64,000 bases of DNA. Source: Ruminococcus albus AD2013. GTDB taxonomy: Bacteria; Bacillota; Clostridia; Oscillospirales; Ruminococcaceae. Positions 34,626 through 42,644 of the stretch are shown one piece after another. Both the position numbers and the translations under genes were made by a program. The notes under the pieces are model-generated. The model searched no databases. It saw nothing but the letters and a program-made list of their open reading frames with translations, and was not told the origin of the DNA. Each line of letters opens with the position of its first letter. Position 1 is the stretch's first letter. The DNA lies in contig NZ_JAGS01000001.1 of the NCBI RefSeq assembly GCF_000526775.1, positions 1,178,001-1,242,000 of the forward strand. The letters are read 5' to 3'.

Positions 34626-35543
34626 TTACTTGATCATGCTTGCGATCTCGTCTGCGAAGTTCTCTTCCTTCTTCTCAACGCCCTCGCCTCTCTCGAAACG
34701 AACAACTTCAGCAACAGTGATGGTGCCGCCCAGCTTCTTAGCCTCAGCTGCAACGTACTCCTGTACGGAAACCTTGTCGTCCTTTACGAAAGCCTGCTCC
34801 AGCAGACAGTTCTCCTTGTAGTACTTGCCTACCTTACCTTCAACGATCTTAGCTCTTACCTGCTCAGGCTTGTTAGCCATCTTAGGATCCTCAGCCATCT
34901 GAGCCATCATGATCTCCTTCTCCTTATCGAGAACCTCAGCGGGAACTTCGTCTCTCTTGAGGTAAGCAGGGTTCAGAGCTGCGGACTGCATTGCAACGTC
35001 CTTACCAACAGTCAGAACTGCATCGTCCTTGATATCGGTATCCATCTTAACCAGAACGCCGATGCTGCCGCCGTTGTGAACGTAAGAAGCAACAGTGCCT
35101 TCGAGTCTTACAAAACGACGGATAACGATGTTCTCTCTGATCTTCATGCCTGCGAGCTCAGTCAGAACTTCGTCAACAGTCTTGTCGCCGCCGCTGATTG
35201 TTGTAGCCTTCAGAGCGTCAACGTCAGCAGGGTTCTTCTCAACGATGGTGTTAGCTACGCTTGCAGCGAAAGCCTTGAAATCATCGGTGTTAGCAGCGAA
35301 GTCAGTCTCGGTGTTGATCTCAACCATAACACCTACGCCGTTGTTAACAACAGTAGCAACAACGCCCTCAGCAGCAGCTCTGCCGCTCTTCTTAGCCTGT
35401 GTAGCGAGACCCTTTTCTCTCAGTGCCTCGATAGCCTTATCCTGATCGCCGTCAGCTGCAACGAGTGCTCTCTTGCAGTCCATCATGCCGACGCCTGTAA
35501 TGCTCATAAGTTCCTTTATAGCCTGAACTGTAACGTTAGCCAT
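34626..35543 (-). CDS. tsf: Translation elongation factor Ts
   Basis: Guanine nucleotide exchange factor for EF-Tu (305 aa). The N-terminal UBA-like domain (VQAIKELMSITGVGMMDCKRAL) and the core motifs TDFAANTDDF and GGSIGVLVKMD are clear. The start ANVTVQ at 35543 follows GGAGG by eight bases; the frame extends upstream to 35576 but without support. It follows rpsB as is usual. Confidence 0.97.
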   Translation of the reverse strand: MANVTVQAIKELMSITGVGMMDCKRALVAADGDQDKAIEALREKGLATQAKKSGRAAAEGVVATVVNNGVGVMVEINTETDFAANTDDFKAFAASVANTIVEKNPADVDALKATTISGGDKTVDEVLTELAGMKIRENIVIRRFVRLEGTVASYVHNGGSIGVLVKMDTDIKDDAVLTVGKDVAMQSAALNPAYLKRDEVPAEVLDKEKEIMMAQMAEDPKMANKPEQVRAKIVEGKVGKYYKENCLLEQAFVKDDKVSVQEYVAAEAKKLGGTITVAEVVRFERGEGVEKKEENFADEIASMIK

Positions 35544-35578
35544 TTTAAATTCCTCCGATTCTGTTATATTACTCACAA

Positions 35579-35611
35579 CAAGGCAGACAAATCATCTTAT
35601 TGCCTGCCTTG
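35579..35611 (-). promoter_or_regulatory. Intercistronic hairpin between rpsB and tsf
   Basis: Perfect eight-base arms CAAGGCAG / CTGCCTTG without a proper T-run. It may be a leaky terminator or processing site setting the S2/Ts ratio. Confidence 0.5.
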
Positions 35612-35639
35612 AAAAATTCTGTATTAGTCAGCCGAGAAA

Positions 35640-36377
35640 TTACTCAGCGTCCTCAGCCTCTGCCTTTTCAGCTTCTTCAGCAGCAGTAGCGTCCTCGCCC
35701 TGTCTGCCTTCGATGATAGCGTTAGCCATGCAGCCAGCGATCAGCTTAACTGCTCTGATAGCGTCATCGTTGCCGGGGATAACATAGTCAACATCGTCAG
35801 GATCACAGTTGGTATCTACGATAGCTACTACGGGGATGCCCAGCTTCTTAGCCTCAGCTACTGCGATCTTTTCCTTTCTGGGGTCAACAACGAACAGTGC
35901 GCCGGGGAGCTTCTTCATGTTCTTGATACCGCCCATGAACTTCTCGAGCTTCTCGATCTCGAGCTTCAGCTTGGTAACTTCCTTCTTGGGGAGCAGCTCG
36001 AAAGTGCCGTCCTCTTCCATTGCGTGCAGCTGCTCAAGTCTCTTGATTCTCTGCTCAATGGTCTTGAAGTTAGTCATCATACCGCCGAGCCATCTAGCGT
36101 TTACGTAGTGAGCATTAGCTCTCAGTGCTTCCTCCTTGATGGAGTCGCCTGCCTGCTTCTTGGTACCTACGAACAGTACCTCCTGACCGTTTGCGGAGAT
36201 CTCTCTGATGAACATATAAGCCTCTTCCAGCTTCTTAACTGTCTTCTGGAGATCGATGATGTAGATGCCGTTACGCTCTGTAAAGATGTAAGGCGCCATT
36301 TTAGGGTTCCATCTTCTTGTCTGGTGACCAAAGTGTACACCTGCTTCAAGAAGCTGCTTCATTGATACTACTGCCAT
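35640..36377 (-). CDS. rpsB: 30S ribosomal protein S2
   Basis: Ribosomal protein S2 (245 aa). Typical sequence: MKQLLEAGVHFGHQTRRWNPKMAPYIF near the N terminus, FVGTKKQAGD, RWLGGMMTNF and IVDTNCDPDDVDYVIPGNDDA. The C-terminal tail is acidic and alanine-rich. AGGAGG precedes the ATG. It is first in the rpsB-tsf operon behind a structured leader of about 170 nt. Confidence 0.97.
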   Translation of the reverse strand: MAVVSMKQLLEAGVHFGHQTRRWNPKMAPYIFTERNGIYIIDLQKTVKKLEEAYMFIREISANGQEVLFVGTKKQAGDSIKEEALRANAHYVNARWLGGMMTNFKTIEQRIKRLEQLHAMEEDGTFELLPKKEVTKLKLEIEKLEKFMGGIKNMKKLPGALFVVDPRKEKIAVAEAKKLGIPVVAIVDTNCDPDDVDYVIPGNDDAIRAVKLIAGCMANAIIEGRQGEDATAAEEAEKAEAEDAE

Positions 36378-36549
36378 GGTAGTAACCTCCTGTTTGGTTT
36401 AAAATTTCCGTTATACGGATGATACATAACCTCCGGACGATACTGCTGACTCAAACCCCGCTGAATGCCGTGATCGGCACATAGCGTCATGCAACGCCAT
36501 TGCGCATAGGGACCAAAAGCCATACTTCGTCCGTGCGAATTACCATAAT
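36378..36549 (-). promoter_or_regulatory. Structured leader of rpsB
   Basis: About 170-nt leader. Nested arms CGCT...AGCG (36459-36486) enclose TGCCG-ATCA-CGGCA, next to a GCAA/TTGC hairpin at 36491-36503. This could be an S2 autoregulatory leader; I cannot confirm a match to a known leader family. Confidence 0.5.
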
Positions 36550-36578
36550 ATTATAGCATACTTTTCTCGTGATTGCAA
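36550..36578 (-). promoter_or_regulatory. Promoter of rpsB-tsf
   Basis: Minus strand TTGCAA, 17 bases, TATAAT. Confidence 0.82.
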
Positions 36579-36584
36579 GTGTTT

Positions 36585-36884
36585 TTATCTCGATGTTTTC
36601 AACAAATTATCAACTTTGTATCTCGGTTCTTTTGATGGTTTTGCCGTATCACCTATATCTACCAATATAGTATCCTCACCTATAAGCCTGATATCACTGC
36701 ACCTGATGACAACATCGTCATCTCTGCCCATCAGTCCGAGAGCCCGTGATCTTCCGTAGATTATAATGGATATGACCCTGCCCTCAGAGGTATCGAGTTC
36801 GATATCATCGGCATAGCCTATCTTCTCGCCGCTCCTCACATTCACGACTTCCTTGTTCCTGAGTCCCGAAAAACTGCATATCAT
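36585..36884 (-). CDS. ymxH: YlmC/YmxH family PRC-barrel protein
   Basis: A 99-residue PRC-barrel protein of the YlmC/YmxH sporulation-associated family. It shows the family opening SFSGLRNKEVVNVRSGEKIGYADDIE, and RVISIIIYG in the core. Its biochemical role is unknown. The ATG at 36884 is chosen because six G lie six bases upstream; the frame runs on to 36920 without support. Homologues commonly sit beside sigG in Clostridia, and here it is divergent from the sigG 5' half. Confidence 0.85.
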   Translation of the reverse strand: MICSFSGLRNKEVVNVRSGEKIGYADDIELDTSEGRVISIIIYGRSRALGLMGRDDDVVIRCSDIRLIGEDTILVDIGDTAKPSKEPRYKVDNLLKTSR

Positions 36885-36991
36885 ACTTATCCCCCCTGAC
36901 TGTAAGCCGCGTGCCCACATTCACGATACTTTATGATATGCGTATTTCGACCGAAGTATGCCTGAGAACTATATGATACACCATTCTAATG

Positions 36992-37020
36992 AATATACCG
37001 GCCATCAAAGGGTAAACTTT
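36992..37020 (+). promoter_or_regulatory. Possible SigF/SigG-type promoter of sigG
   Basis: TGAATA, about 15 bases, GGGTAAACT resembles forespore sigma promoters, about 50 bp before the sigG start. No sigma-A promoter is evident. Weak match. Confidence 0.3.
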
Positions 37021-37068
37021 CTGTAAAGGACTGACAATTCAGGCAAAAAAATTTAGCGGAGGATAAAA

Positions 37069-37365
37069 ATGCAATACAATAAAGTTGAGATAAGCGGAGT
37101 GAACACAGGAAATCTGAAAGTACTGACGGAAAATGAAAAGCAGGAGCTTCTCAGAAAGACCCGCGCAGGTGACAAGAAAGCCCGCGAACAGCTTATAAAC
37201 GGCAATCTGAGACTGGTGCTCAGCGTACTGCAAAAGTATTCTGCGGTAAGGGAAAATCCCGATGATCTATTTCAAGTCGGTGTTGTGGGTCTTATCAAAG
37301 CCATCGACAATTTTGATGTTGGACTCAATGTAAGATTTTCTACCTACGCAGTGCCGACAGCATAG
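37069..37365 (+). CDS. sigG: 5' half of interrupted sporulation sigma factor sigG
   Basis: Encodes the first 96 residues of the late forespore sigma factor: N-terminal segment VEISGVNTGNLKVLTENEKQELL and region 2 (GDKKAREQLINGNLRLVLSV, NPDDLFQVGVVGLIKAIDNFD, FSTYAVP). The frame then leaves sigG at residue 96 and stops three codons later inside the element. The break lies where intact SigG reads FSTYAVPMILGEIKRY. Joining 37069-37355 to 43533-44016 gives an uninterrupted 256-residue protein, close to the 260 of B. subtilis SigG. GGAGG precedes the ATG. By itself this fragment lacks regions 3 and 4 and would be inactive. Confidence 0.93.
   Translation: MQYNKVEISGVNTGNLKVLTENEKQELLRKTRAGDKKAREQLINGNLRLVLSVLQKYSAVRENPDDLFQVGVVGLIKAIDNFDVGLNVRFSTYAVPTA
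37346..37355 (+). other. Left attachment core of the sigG element
   Basis: ACGCAGTGCC, identical to 43523-43532, lying in sigG codons for Y-A-V-P. Just inside, AGTCGAAA at 37369-37376 is the inverted counterpart of TTTCGACT at 43511-43518. Confidence 0.88.
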
Positions 37366-37377
37366 GATAGTCGAAAA

Positions 37378-38736
37378 TCAGACCGAGTATACTATATCGA
37401 TATTCTCATCGGTCAGAACTATCTTATCTATACAGATCCTAAGTGCCCGACGTTTTTCAGCAACGGTCATTTCATCCCAAAGCCCGCTGAGATTTTCGAG
37501 GACTCCCCGCTTGTAGGCAAGTTCAGCTTCAACTGCCTTTGTCTTTTTTTCGTTCTCTATTGCAGATGATATCTCGGCAAGCTGTGCCTTGTATTCATTT
37601 ATCGTTTCAAGCAGAACTTTTTCACCATCACGGGCATAAAGTTCGTAGAGCCTTTTCAGCTTTCCTGCGGCAGTATCGTATTTGCGTTTCAGAACTTCCT
37701 CTGCCGATATCTCTTTGCGGCTGTTTCCATTTGCGATGATACTACGGGTTTTCTCGAATACATCAGCTATCACCGCTCGCTCGACTTCTTCAGCATCGTA
37801 TCTCATGTTGCTGCATTCGGGATCTTTTATCAGCAAAGGCTTGCTTTTCTGCTGTGAATAGCAGTATATCTTCAAGCCCTTGCCCCACTTCTGGTAGCGC
37901 ATTTTTGCTCCGCATTTTCCGCAGACTAAAAGCCCTGTCAGAAGATAGGAAGTATCCCCTGCCGCACCTCGTGAACGTCTTTTCCTTTCCTCTCTAACTT
38001 TCCGCCATGTTTCCTCGTCGATGATAGCTTCGTGACAGCTTTCAACAACTTCTCCGCGGAATCGTATCCGACCGAGGTATGTTTCCCTGTCAAGTATCGC
38101 CGATATGTGCTGGTCGCCCGAAACATCGAACATTCCTGCCAGCTGAGTTGTGGAGTAGCCTTGCAGATACAACTGATAGATCTGCCTGACCTGTTCTGCT
38201 TTTTCGTTGGGAACAAGTGTGTTTTTCTCGCGGTCGTAGTCATAACCGAAAGGCACCCGACCTCCGCCCATCCACAATCCCGATTTCACACGTTCATACA
38301 TTCCCATACGTGTCCTTTCGCGGATATTTTCCCTTTCAAGCTGGGCAAATACCGATAGTATGCCTATCATCGCCTTTCCATATGGAGTCGAGGTATCAAA
38401 GTTCTCATTAAGCGAGATGAAAGCGCAGCCGTTGGGTATGAATACATCTTCAAGCAGAAATACTGTATCCTTTTGAGAACGCGAAAGTCTGTCAAGCTTA
38501 TAGACCACAACAGCATTGATCTTTCCCGCCTTGATATCCGTTATAAGCCGCTTTATCTCGGGTCGTTCTATATTGCTCCCCGACCAGCCTCCGTCAATGT
38601 AGAACTCATAATCCTCGATATCTTTAAGCTTGCAGTACTGCGCCAGCTTTTCTTTCTGTGCATCAACTGAATATCCCTCTTCAAACTGTGCATCGGTTGA
38701 TACCCTGATATACAATGCCGTCCTGCGATCTTTCAT
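37378..38736 (-). CDS. Large serine recombinase of the sigG element
   Basis: A 452-residue serine recombinase that probably inserts and excises the element. The N-terminal resolvase domain has catalytic S13 in YIRVSTDAQ, VVYKLDRLSRSQKD and the ERxxIRERT helix; the recombinase domain follows (GRVPFGYDYD, ILDRETYLGRIRF), then a zinc ribbon (CGKCGAKM, later Cys pair in YCYS and PECSNM) and a coiled-coil C terminus (about 360-430). The stop is 22 bp from the left core, the usual place for an integrase gene. As integrated, its transcript runs antisense into the sigG 5' half. Confidence 0.93.
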   Translation of the reverse strand: MKDRRTALYIRVSTDAQFEEGYSVDAQKEKLAQYCKLKDIEDYEFYIDGGWSGSNIERPEIKRLITDIKAGKINAVVVYKLDRLSRSQKDTVFLLEDVFIPNGCAFISLNENFDTSTPYGKAMIGILSVFAQLERENIRERTRMGMYERVKSGLWMGGGRVPFGYDYDREKNTLVPNEKAEQVRQIYQLYLQGYSTTQLAGMFDVSGDQHISAILDRETYLGRIRFRGEVVESCHEAIIDEETWRKVREERKRRSRGAAGDTSYLLTGLLVCGKCGAKMRYQKWGKGLKIYCYSQQKSKPLLIKDPECSNMRYDAEEVERAVIADVFEKTRSIIANGNSRKEISAEEVLKRKYDTAAGKLKRLYELYARDGEKVLLETINEYKAQLAEISSAIENEKKTKAVEAELAYKRGVLENLSGLWDEMTVAEKRRALRICIDKIVLTDENIDIVYSV

Positions 38737-38858
38737 TCAATGTCCTTCCTGCGGGAAACTACTTCTCCCAAAAGCCCCGAAAGTTCGCGATTTTTGATTT
38801 CAGAATTTCGCCCAAGAATTTCTCCGCTTTTGTAATAGGTATTCCTTATCCTAAGCAT
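38733..38858 (-). CDS. 41-residue ORF coupled to the recombinase
   Basis: A short charged peptide starting MLRIRNTYYKSGEI and ending SRRKDIE, not recognised. GGGGTGAT lies a few bases before its ATG, and its TGA overlaps the recombinase ATG (ATGA at 38733-38736), so the two are very likely translated together. Small proteins beside serine integrases can be directionality factors or regulators; that role here is a guess from size and position. Confidence 0.6.
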   Translation of the reverse strand: MLRIRNTYYKSGEILGRNSEIKNRELSGLLGEVVSRRKDIE

Positions 38859-38943
38859 AATATCACCCCGTGTTATTATGGTCTTCATACATCAGGATAA
38901 TCAGTGCGCACAGAAATTTAACGCTTTGTGACCTTATCATCTA

Positions 38944-38972
38944 TTGACTTACAAAACAGCGGGTGATATAAT
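38944..38972 (+). promoter_or_regulatory. Promoter of the MFS transporter gene
   Basis: TTGACT, 17 bases, TATAAT. Confidence 0.82.
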
Positions 38973-39013
38973 CTTTATTCGGGTAAAATGATACAATGAT
39001 ATGGAGGGTTTTT

Positions 39014-40180
39014 ATGGAGAAAAAAGAACGCAGGCTGTCAGCCATGCTTTTCTGTGCAATGGTCATGACAATAACAGCTGCTTCCGATGCACTCAGAGGA
39101 GTTTTTCTTCCTCAGTTCCGCACATCATTCTCGCTGACGGAACCGCAGGCAGGACGGATAATAATGGTAAGCTACATCGGAAATCTGCTTTTCTTGTCTA
39201 TCGGCGGATATCTTTCCGACAGACTTCCACGCAAACGTTTCATTGGCGGAGTACTACTGTTATGGTCTTTGGCACTTGCCACCTATGTTTTCACCGAGAA
39301 CTATTATATACTTCTCGCTGCCATGATATTCTCAATGGGCGGCTCCACCATGCTATCGACATCGATAAATCTGATAACTCCCCTGCTATTCGCACCGCCT
39401 GCACTTTTCGTAAATATCTTCAACTTTCTGCAAGGTGTGGGTATATTCACCTCACAGAACGTAGGCGGACGCTTTGCCGAAAAGCTGACAGCATGGCATA
39501 CCGCAAATGCGATCATTCTCAGCATAGCAATGATCAGCTTTGTTCTGCTGATGACGCTGAAACTTCCCGATGCCGAAAAGTCTGAAAAGAAAAGCGGCGG
39601 ATACTCTGAAATACTCAAAAATCCCACGACTTATCTGCTAATACTGATATGCGGCTGCTACTTTATCGCAGAACACGGACTTATGAACTGGCTGACTTCC
39701 TACGGCAGTGAACATCTCGGCTTCACAGTACAGAAAGCGGCTATGTATCTGTCGTTATTCTATGGCGGACTTACCATAGCCAGACTCGCCCTTGCTCCCT
39801 TTGTGGATAAAGTCGGTGTATTCAGAATGCTGCTGATATGCTCTTCTTTGGGAGCTGTACTCCACACTCTCGGTGTGGCTTTGGGCAGAAACGGACTGCT
39901 TTTCTTCGGCGCATCGGGTCTGGCTTTTTCGGTCATCTATCCCCTCCTCGTTATGCTGATCGGACGGTTTTACGACCCATCAAAAGCAGGCACGGCAACA
40001 GGAACAATACTCAGCATCGCCACATTTTTCGATATCGGCTTCAATGCATTTTTCGGTTCACTGGTGGAAATGATCGGATATGGAAAAGCGATAACCATAC
40101 TGCCAATATGCGCAGTCCTGATGTGTGCTATGCTGTATGTGCTGAAATTTTCAGTAAAGATAGCCAAGGAGATCAAATAG
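39014..40180 (+). CDS. MFS transporter inside the sigG element
   Basis: A 388-residue major facilitator protein with about 12 membrane helices. The loop between helices 2 and 3 reads GGYLSDRLPRKRFIGG, matching the MFS signature GxLaDrxGrr, and a cytoplasmic loop (KLPDAEKSEKKSGG) separates the two halves. The substrate is not evident; import of a pyridine, nucleoside or sugar linked to the neighbouring NAD genes is possible but unproven. ATG at 39014 has GGAGGG five bases upstream. It is divergent from the recombinase and convergent with the NAD genes. Confidence 0.85.
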   Translation: MEKKERRLSAMLFCAMVMTITAASDALRGVFLPQFRTSFSLTEPQAGRIIMVSYIGNLLFLSIGGYLSDRLPRKRFIGGVLLLWSLALATYVFTENYYILLAAMIFSMGGSTMLSTSINLITPLLFAPPALFVNIFNFLQGVGIFTSQNVGGRFAEKLTAWHTANAIILSIAMISFVLLMTLKLPDAEKSEKKSGGYSEILKNPTTYLLILICGCYFIAEHGLMNWLTSYGSEHLGFTVQKAAMYLSLFYGGLTIARLALAPFVDKVGVFRMLLICSSLGAVLHTLGVALGRNGLLFFGASGLAFSVIYPLLVMLIGRFYDPSKAGTATGTILSIATFFDIGFNAFFGSLVEMIGYGKAITILPICAVLMCAMLYVLKFSVKIAKEIK

Positions 40181-40227
40181 AAAAACGCGCAGAGCATAGC
40201 GGGATCTTCACAGCTCTGCGCATTTTT
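40181..40227. terminator. Bidirectional terminator between MFS and NAD salvage genes
   Basis: Arms GCGCAGAGC / GCTCTGCGC with five A before and five T after. Confidence 0.9.
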
Positions 40228-40286
40228 ATCAGCAATTATAAAAGTATTTATTTGCAGTGTCCTTTTGAAAAGTCATTTCAGATAAC

Positions 40287-41807
40287 TTAAAATGCATTGT
40301 TGTTTAGCCTGTTCCTGATATCACTGAGTGTATACTCCTTGACAAGCTTGCCGTCTTTGAATACAGTTTCAAGCAGATTTCCCTCGGGGATATCGCTGCC
40401 TACGTAGCCGTCCTTGTATGCAAGTTCGCCATTATCATTGCGGTAAACATAGCACAGACCTTTCTGGCTCTTTTTGAAACCGCCCTCCTTGGGGTCTTTG
40501 AATATCGGATATTCCTTTCCATCTATCTCGGCATAGCAAGCCTTTATACAGCTTGAAAAAGTATCACGGGTAAAGGGTTTGAGCAGTGTAGTCCTGCCGA
40601 CGCATTTCTGACCGTCCTCAGATGTGAGTGCCATTTCTTCAACTTCCTCAATGCAGTGCATCGAGAACGAACCTACGCCCAAAGCAACGTTCGAGCAGGC
40701 AAAACCGTTCTGCATGAGTATCTCGTATATCTGCTCACAGCGCTGAACAGTGATGCTGTCGCCGTATATAGCCTTTACGTGAGGGTCGAGCACCTTGAAG
40801 CCCTTGCTGTTTACAGTTCCGCCGAACTGTTCCCACAGCTTGAAAACAGTCTTTGTTACTACCTCAACGCAGTCACCCGAATCGCCTCTCATCAGCATAC
40901 AGCCATTATGTGCCATTATCTCATCGTGAAGCTTCGGCAGGATATTGTCAATGACGTTCCAGTAATCGTAAGAATCCAGCACCGCCGAGAAGCTCGTGTT
41001 GGGGTAGAGTTCTGTCAGCATTTTTCTGAGGAATGTTTCCTCATCACCGTCAACAGCGAAGTTCGAGCACATTACAAAATGCTCTGTGCTGACAGCACCA
41101 TATGCGACAGGTTCTTTTGTGCAGTCTGCCCCGAACATCTTTTCAAGATAGGGTATAGCGGGAACGGTAGCAGTATTCACAAAAGACATACACCAGCCTG
41201 CAGCAGCTTTCAGTGCCGCGTCAAGTCCCTGATCGCCGCGGAAGTCGAAAGAGCCAAGTGCCTTAGCGCGTGGGATATCATCTTCACAGGTAAGACCGTA
41301 GTACTTATCAACGATATCGCGGTAGGTCTTGCCAACAGTTGCCGTTATCTGTGGATACCACATTTCAGCAGAAATAAGGCTTTCAAGCGCTTGTGGCAGC
41401 CATGCAAAATCGGGGTGAGTGTTGGTTATGCCGAACATGGGGACGTGTATAGGTACGAGAGTACCCTCGGGCAGTGCGATGATCTCCAGCGGCAGATAAC
41501 CAAGCCTGTGAAGCTCAACGATCGAAGTGGTATTATATATCCCCTTGCCGAAAGAATTATCGAGTATCCTCTGATAATCGGCAACTATCTCTTCCTCGGG
41601 AACTTCAAAGAAATTCTCGTTGAAATAGTCGATAAGCCAGGTCTTGCAGAACATCTGCAAACCGAACATAACTACCTTGTCCCAGCGCTTAACACGGCTC
41701 ATTCTGGGAGTATAGTAAGACATAGACTTTGTCATCTTCTGATTGATCATATCTCTGTGGACTATTTTGTAGAAATCGCACATCAGTGCAGCGTTAATGC
41801 CTTTCAT
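40287..41807 (-). CDS. nadV: Nicotinamide phosphoribosyltransferase (NadV/NAMPT type)
   Basis: Predicted to make nicotinamide mononucleotide from nicotinamide and PRPP in one step of NAD salvage. The 506-residue protein resembles NAMPT/NadV: CDFYKIVHRDM and YYTPRMSR at the N terminus, PLEIIALPEGTLVPIHVPMF, GSFDFRGDQGLDAALKAAAG, the phosphate-binding MRGDSGDCVEVV and AIYGDSITVQRC. The full-length closing part TTLLKPFTRDTF and CYVYRNDNGEL also fits. It is the last gene of a three-gene operon and follows the PRPP synthetase-like gene, which would supply its co-substrate. Some nicotinate-specific enzymes are related, but the NAMPT length and motifs favour nicotinamide. Confidence 0.88.
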   Translation of the reverse strand: MKGINAALMCDFYKIVHRDMINQKMTKSMSYYTPRMSRVKRWDKVVMFGLQMFCKTWLIDYFNENFFEVPEEEIVADYQRILDNSFGKGIYNTTSIVELHRLGYLPLEIIALPEGTLVPIHVPMFGITNTHPDFAWLPQALESLISAEMWYPQITATVGKTYRDIVDKYYGLTCEDDIPRAKALGSFDFRGDQGLDAALKAAAGWCMSFVNTATVPAIPYLEKMFGADCTKEPVAYGAVSTEHFVMCSNFAVDGDEETFLRKMLTELYPNTSFSAVLDSYDYWNVIDNILPKLHDEIMAHNGCMLMRGDSGDCVEVVTKTVFKLWEQFGGTVNSKGFKVLDPHVKAIYGDSITVQRCEQIYEILMQNGFACSNVALGVGSFSMHCIEEVEEMALTSEDGQKCVGRTTLLKPFTRDTFSSCIKACYAEIDGKEYPIFKDPKEGGFKKSQKGLCYVYRNDNGELAYKDGYVGSDIPEGNLLETVFKDGKLVKEYTLSDIRNRLNNNAF

Positions 41808-41822
41808 AGTTATCCTTCTTTC

Positions 41823-42644
41823 TTATCTGTCAAGCTTTATCTTTTTGAGTATATCGTTATCGGGCAGGGTGCATATCGAATCGGTGGTGTAGATATTCTT
41901 TATCATGCCACATTCAAACAGCTTGCCTTTTGCGATCGAATTTTCGCAGTGGCTAAAGAATACGCTGATATCATTACAGCCAAGTTCTTTCAGTTTCTGT
42001 GCCGAATAGTATACAGTACCGCCATAAGCGCAGATATCATCGATGATAAAAATGTTCCTGCCGGCGGGATCATCGCCCTCGACTTCAAGACCGAGAATCT
42101 TGCCTGTTGACCAATCTCTCTTCTTTATACCAAAGCCTACGTGCTTTGCAGTGAACATTAAAGAATATCTTTTCATCGAACCCTCATCGGGGAAGAACAG
42201 ATAGTCATCATCAAAGGAGAATCCTGCTTCTTCCATAGCTTTAAGGATATAATCCTTAGGAGAAAGATTAACAACTCTGTCGATAAGCGCCGCGCCAACA
42301 GAAGAATGAACGTCCAGAACAGTCACCCTATCAAAGCCCATAGAATTTATGAACCTGCAAAAGTATTTCAGCGTGAATACTTCCATATCAGCGTAAACTC
42401 TGTCCATGCGGGCATTGGGAAGATAGGGCATGAACAGCGTGAATTCTGCTTTCGGGAAGCGTTCTTTCAGGTTGCTGACAATATAGTACAGCTGTATCTG
42501 TTCAAGTTCGTTCTCGTAATGCCAGCGGATATCTACGCTTGCGCTCACATCCGACGGCACAAGGTCAATCTTCATGGTACCGTCAGGATAATTTTCGGTT
42601 TTCAGTTGAATATATCCGCCGTTATCTATACGGTAGCTAAGCAT
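41823..42644 (-). CDS. prs: PRPP synthetase-like protein
   Basis: Predicted to make PRPP for the adjacent NAMPT. Phosphoribosyltransferase-fold protein of 273 residues, shorter than the usual 310-320. MPYLPNARMDRV corresponds to PYxRQDR, DVHSSVGAALI to the metal/ribose region, FPDEGSMKRYS to PDxGGxxR, IKKRDWSTG to the flexible loop with catalytic lysine, and IFIIDDICAYGGTV is the PRPP loop. Substitution of Q by M in the ARQDR motif suggests a divergent subgroup such as the one paired with NadV in some phages. It overlaps the hydrolase gene by one base and lies 15 bp before nadV. Confidence 0.85.
   Translation of the reverse strand: MLSYRIDNGGYIQLKTENYPDGTMKIDLVPSDVSASVDIRWHYENELEQIQLYYIVSNLKERFPKAEFTLFMPYLPNARMDRVYADMEVFTLKYFCRFINSMGFDRVTVLDVHSSVGAALIDRVVNLSPKDYILKAMEEAGFSFDDDYLFFPDEGSMKRYSLMFTAKHVGFGIKKRDWSTGKILGLEVEGDDPAGRNIFIIDDICAYGGTVYYSAQKLKELGCNDISVFFSHCENSIAKGKLFECGMIKNIYTTDSICTLPDNDILKKIKLDR

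Noticed and set aside
34611..35612. 333-codon plus-strand ORF opposite tsf
   Set aside because: Shadow of the elongation factor Ts gene; composition Leu/Ser/Cys-rich and no start signal.
40656..42110. 484-codon plus-strand ORF opposite nadV and prs
   Set aside because: Spans two convincing genes on the other strand and has no recognisable domain or ribosome binding site.
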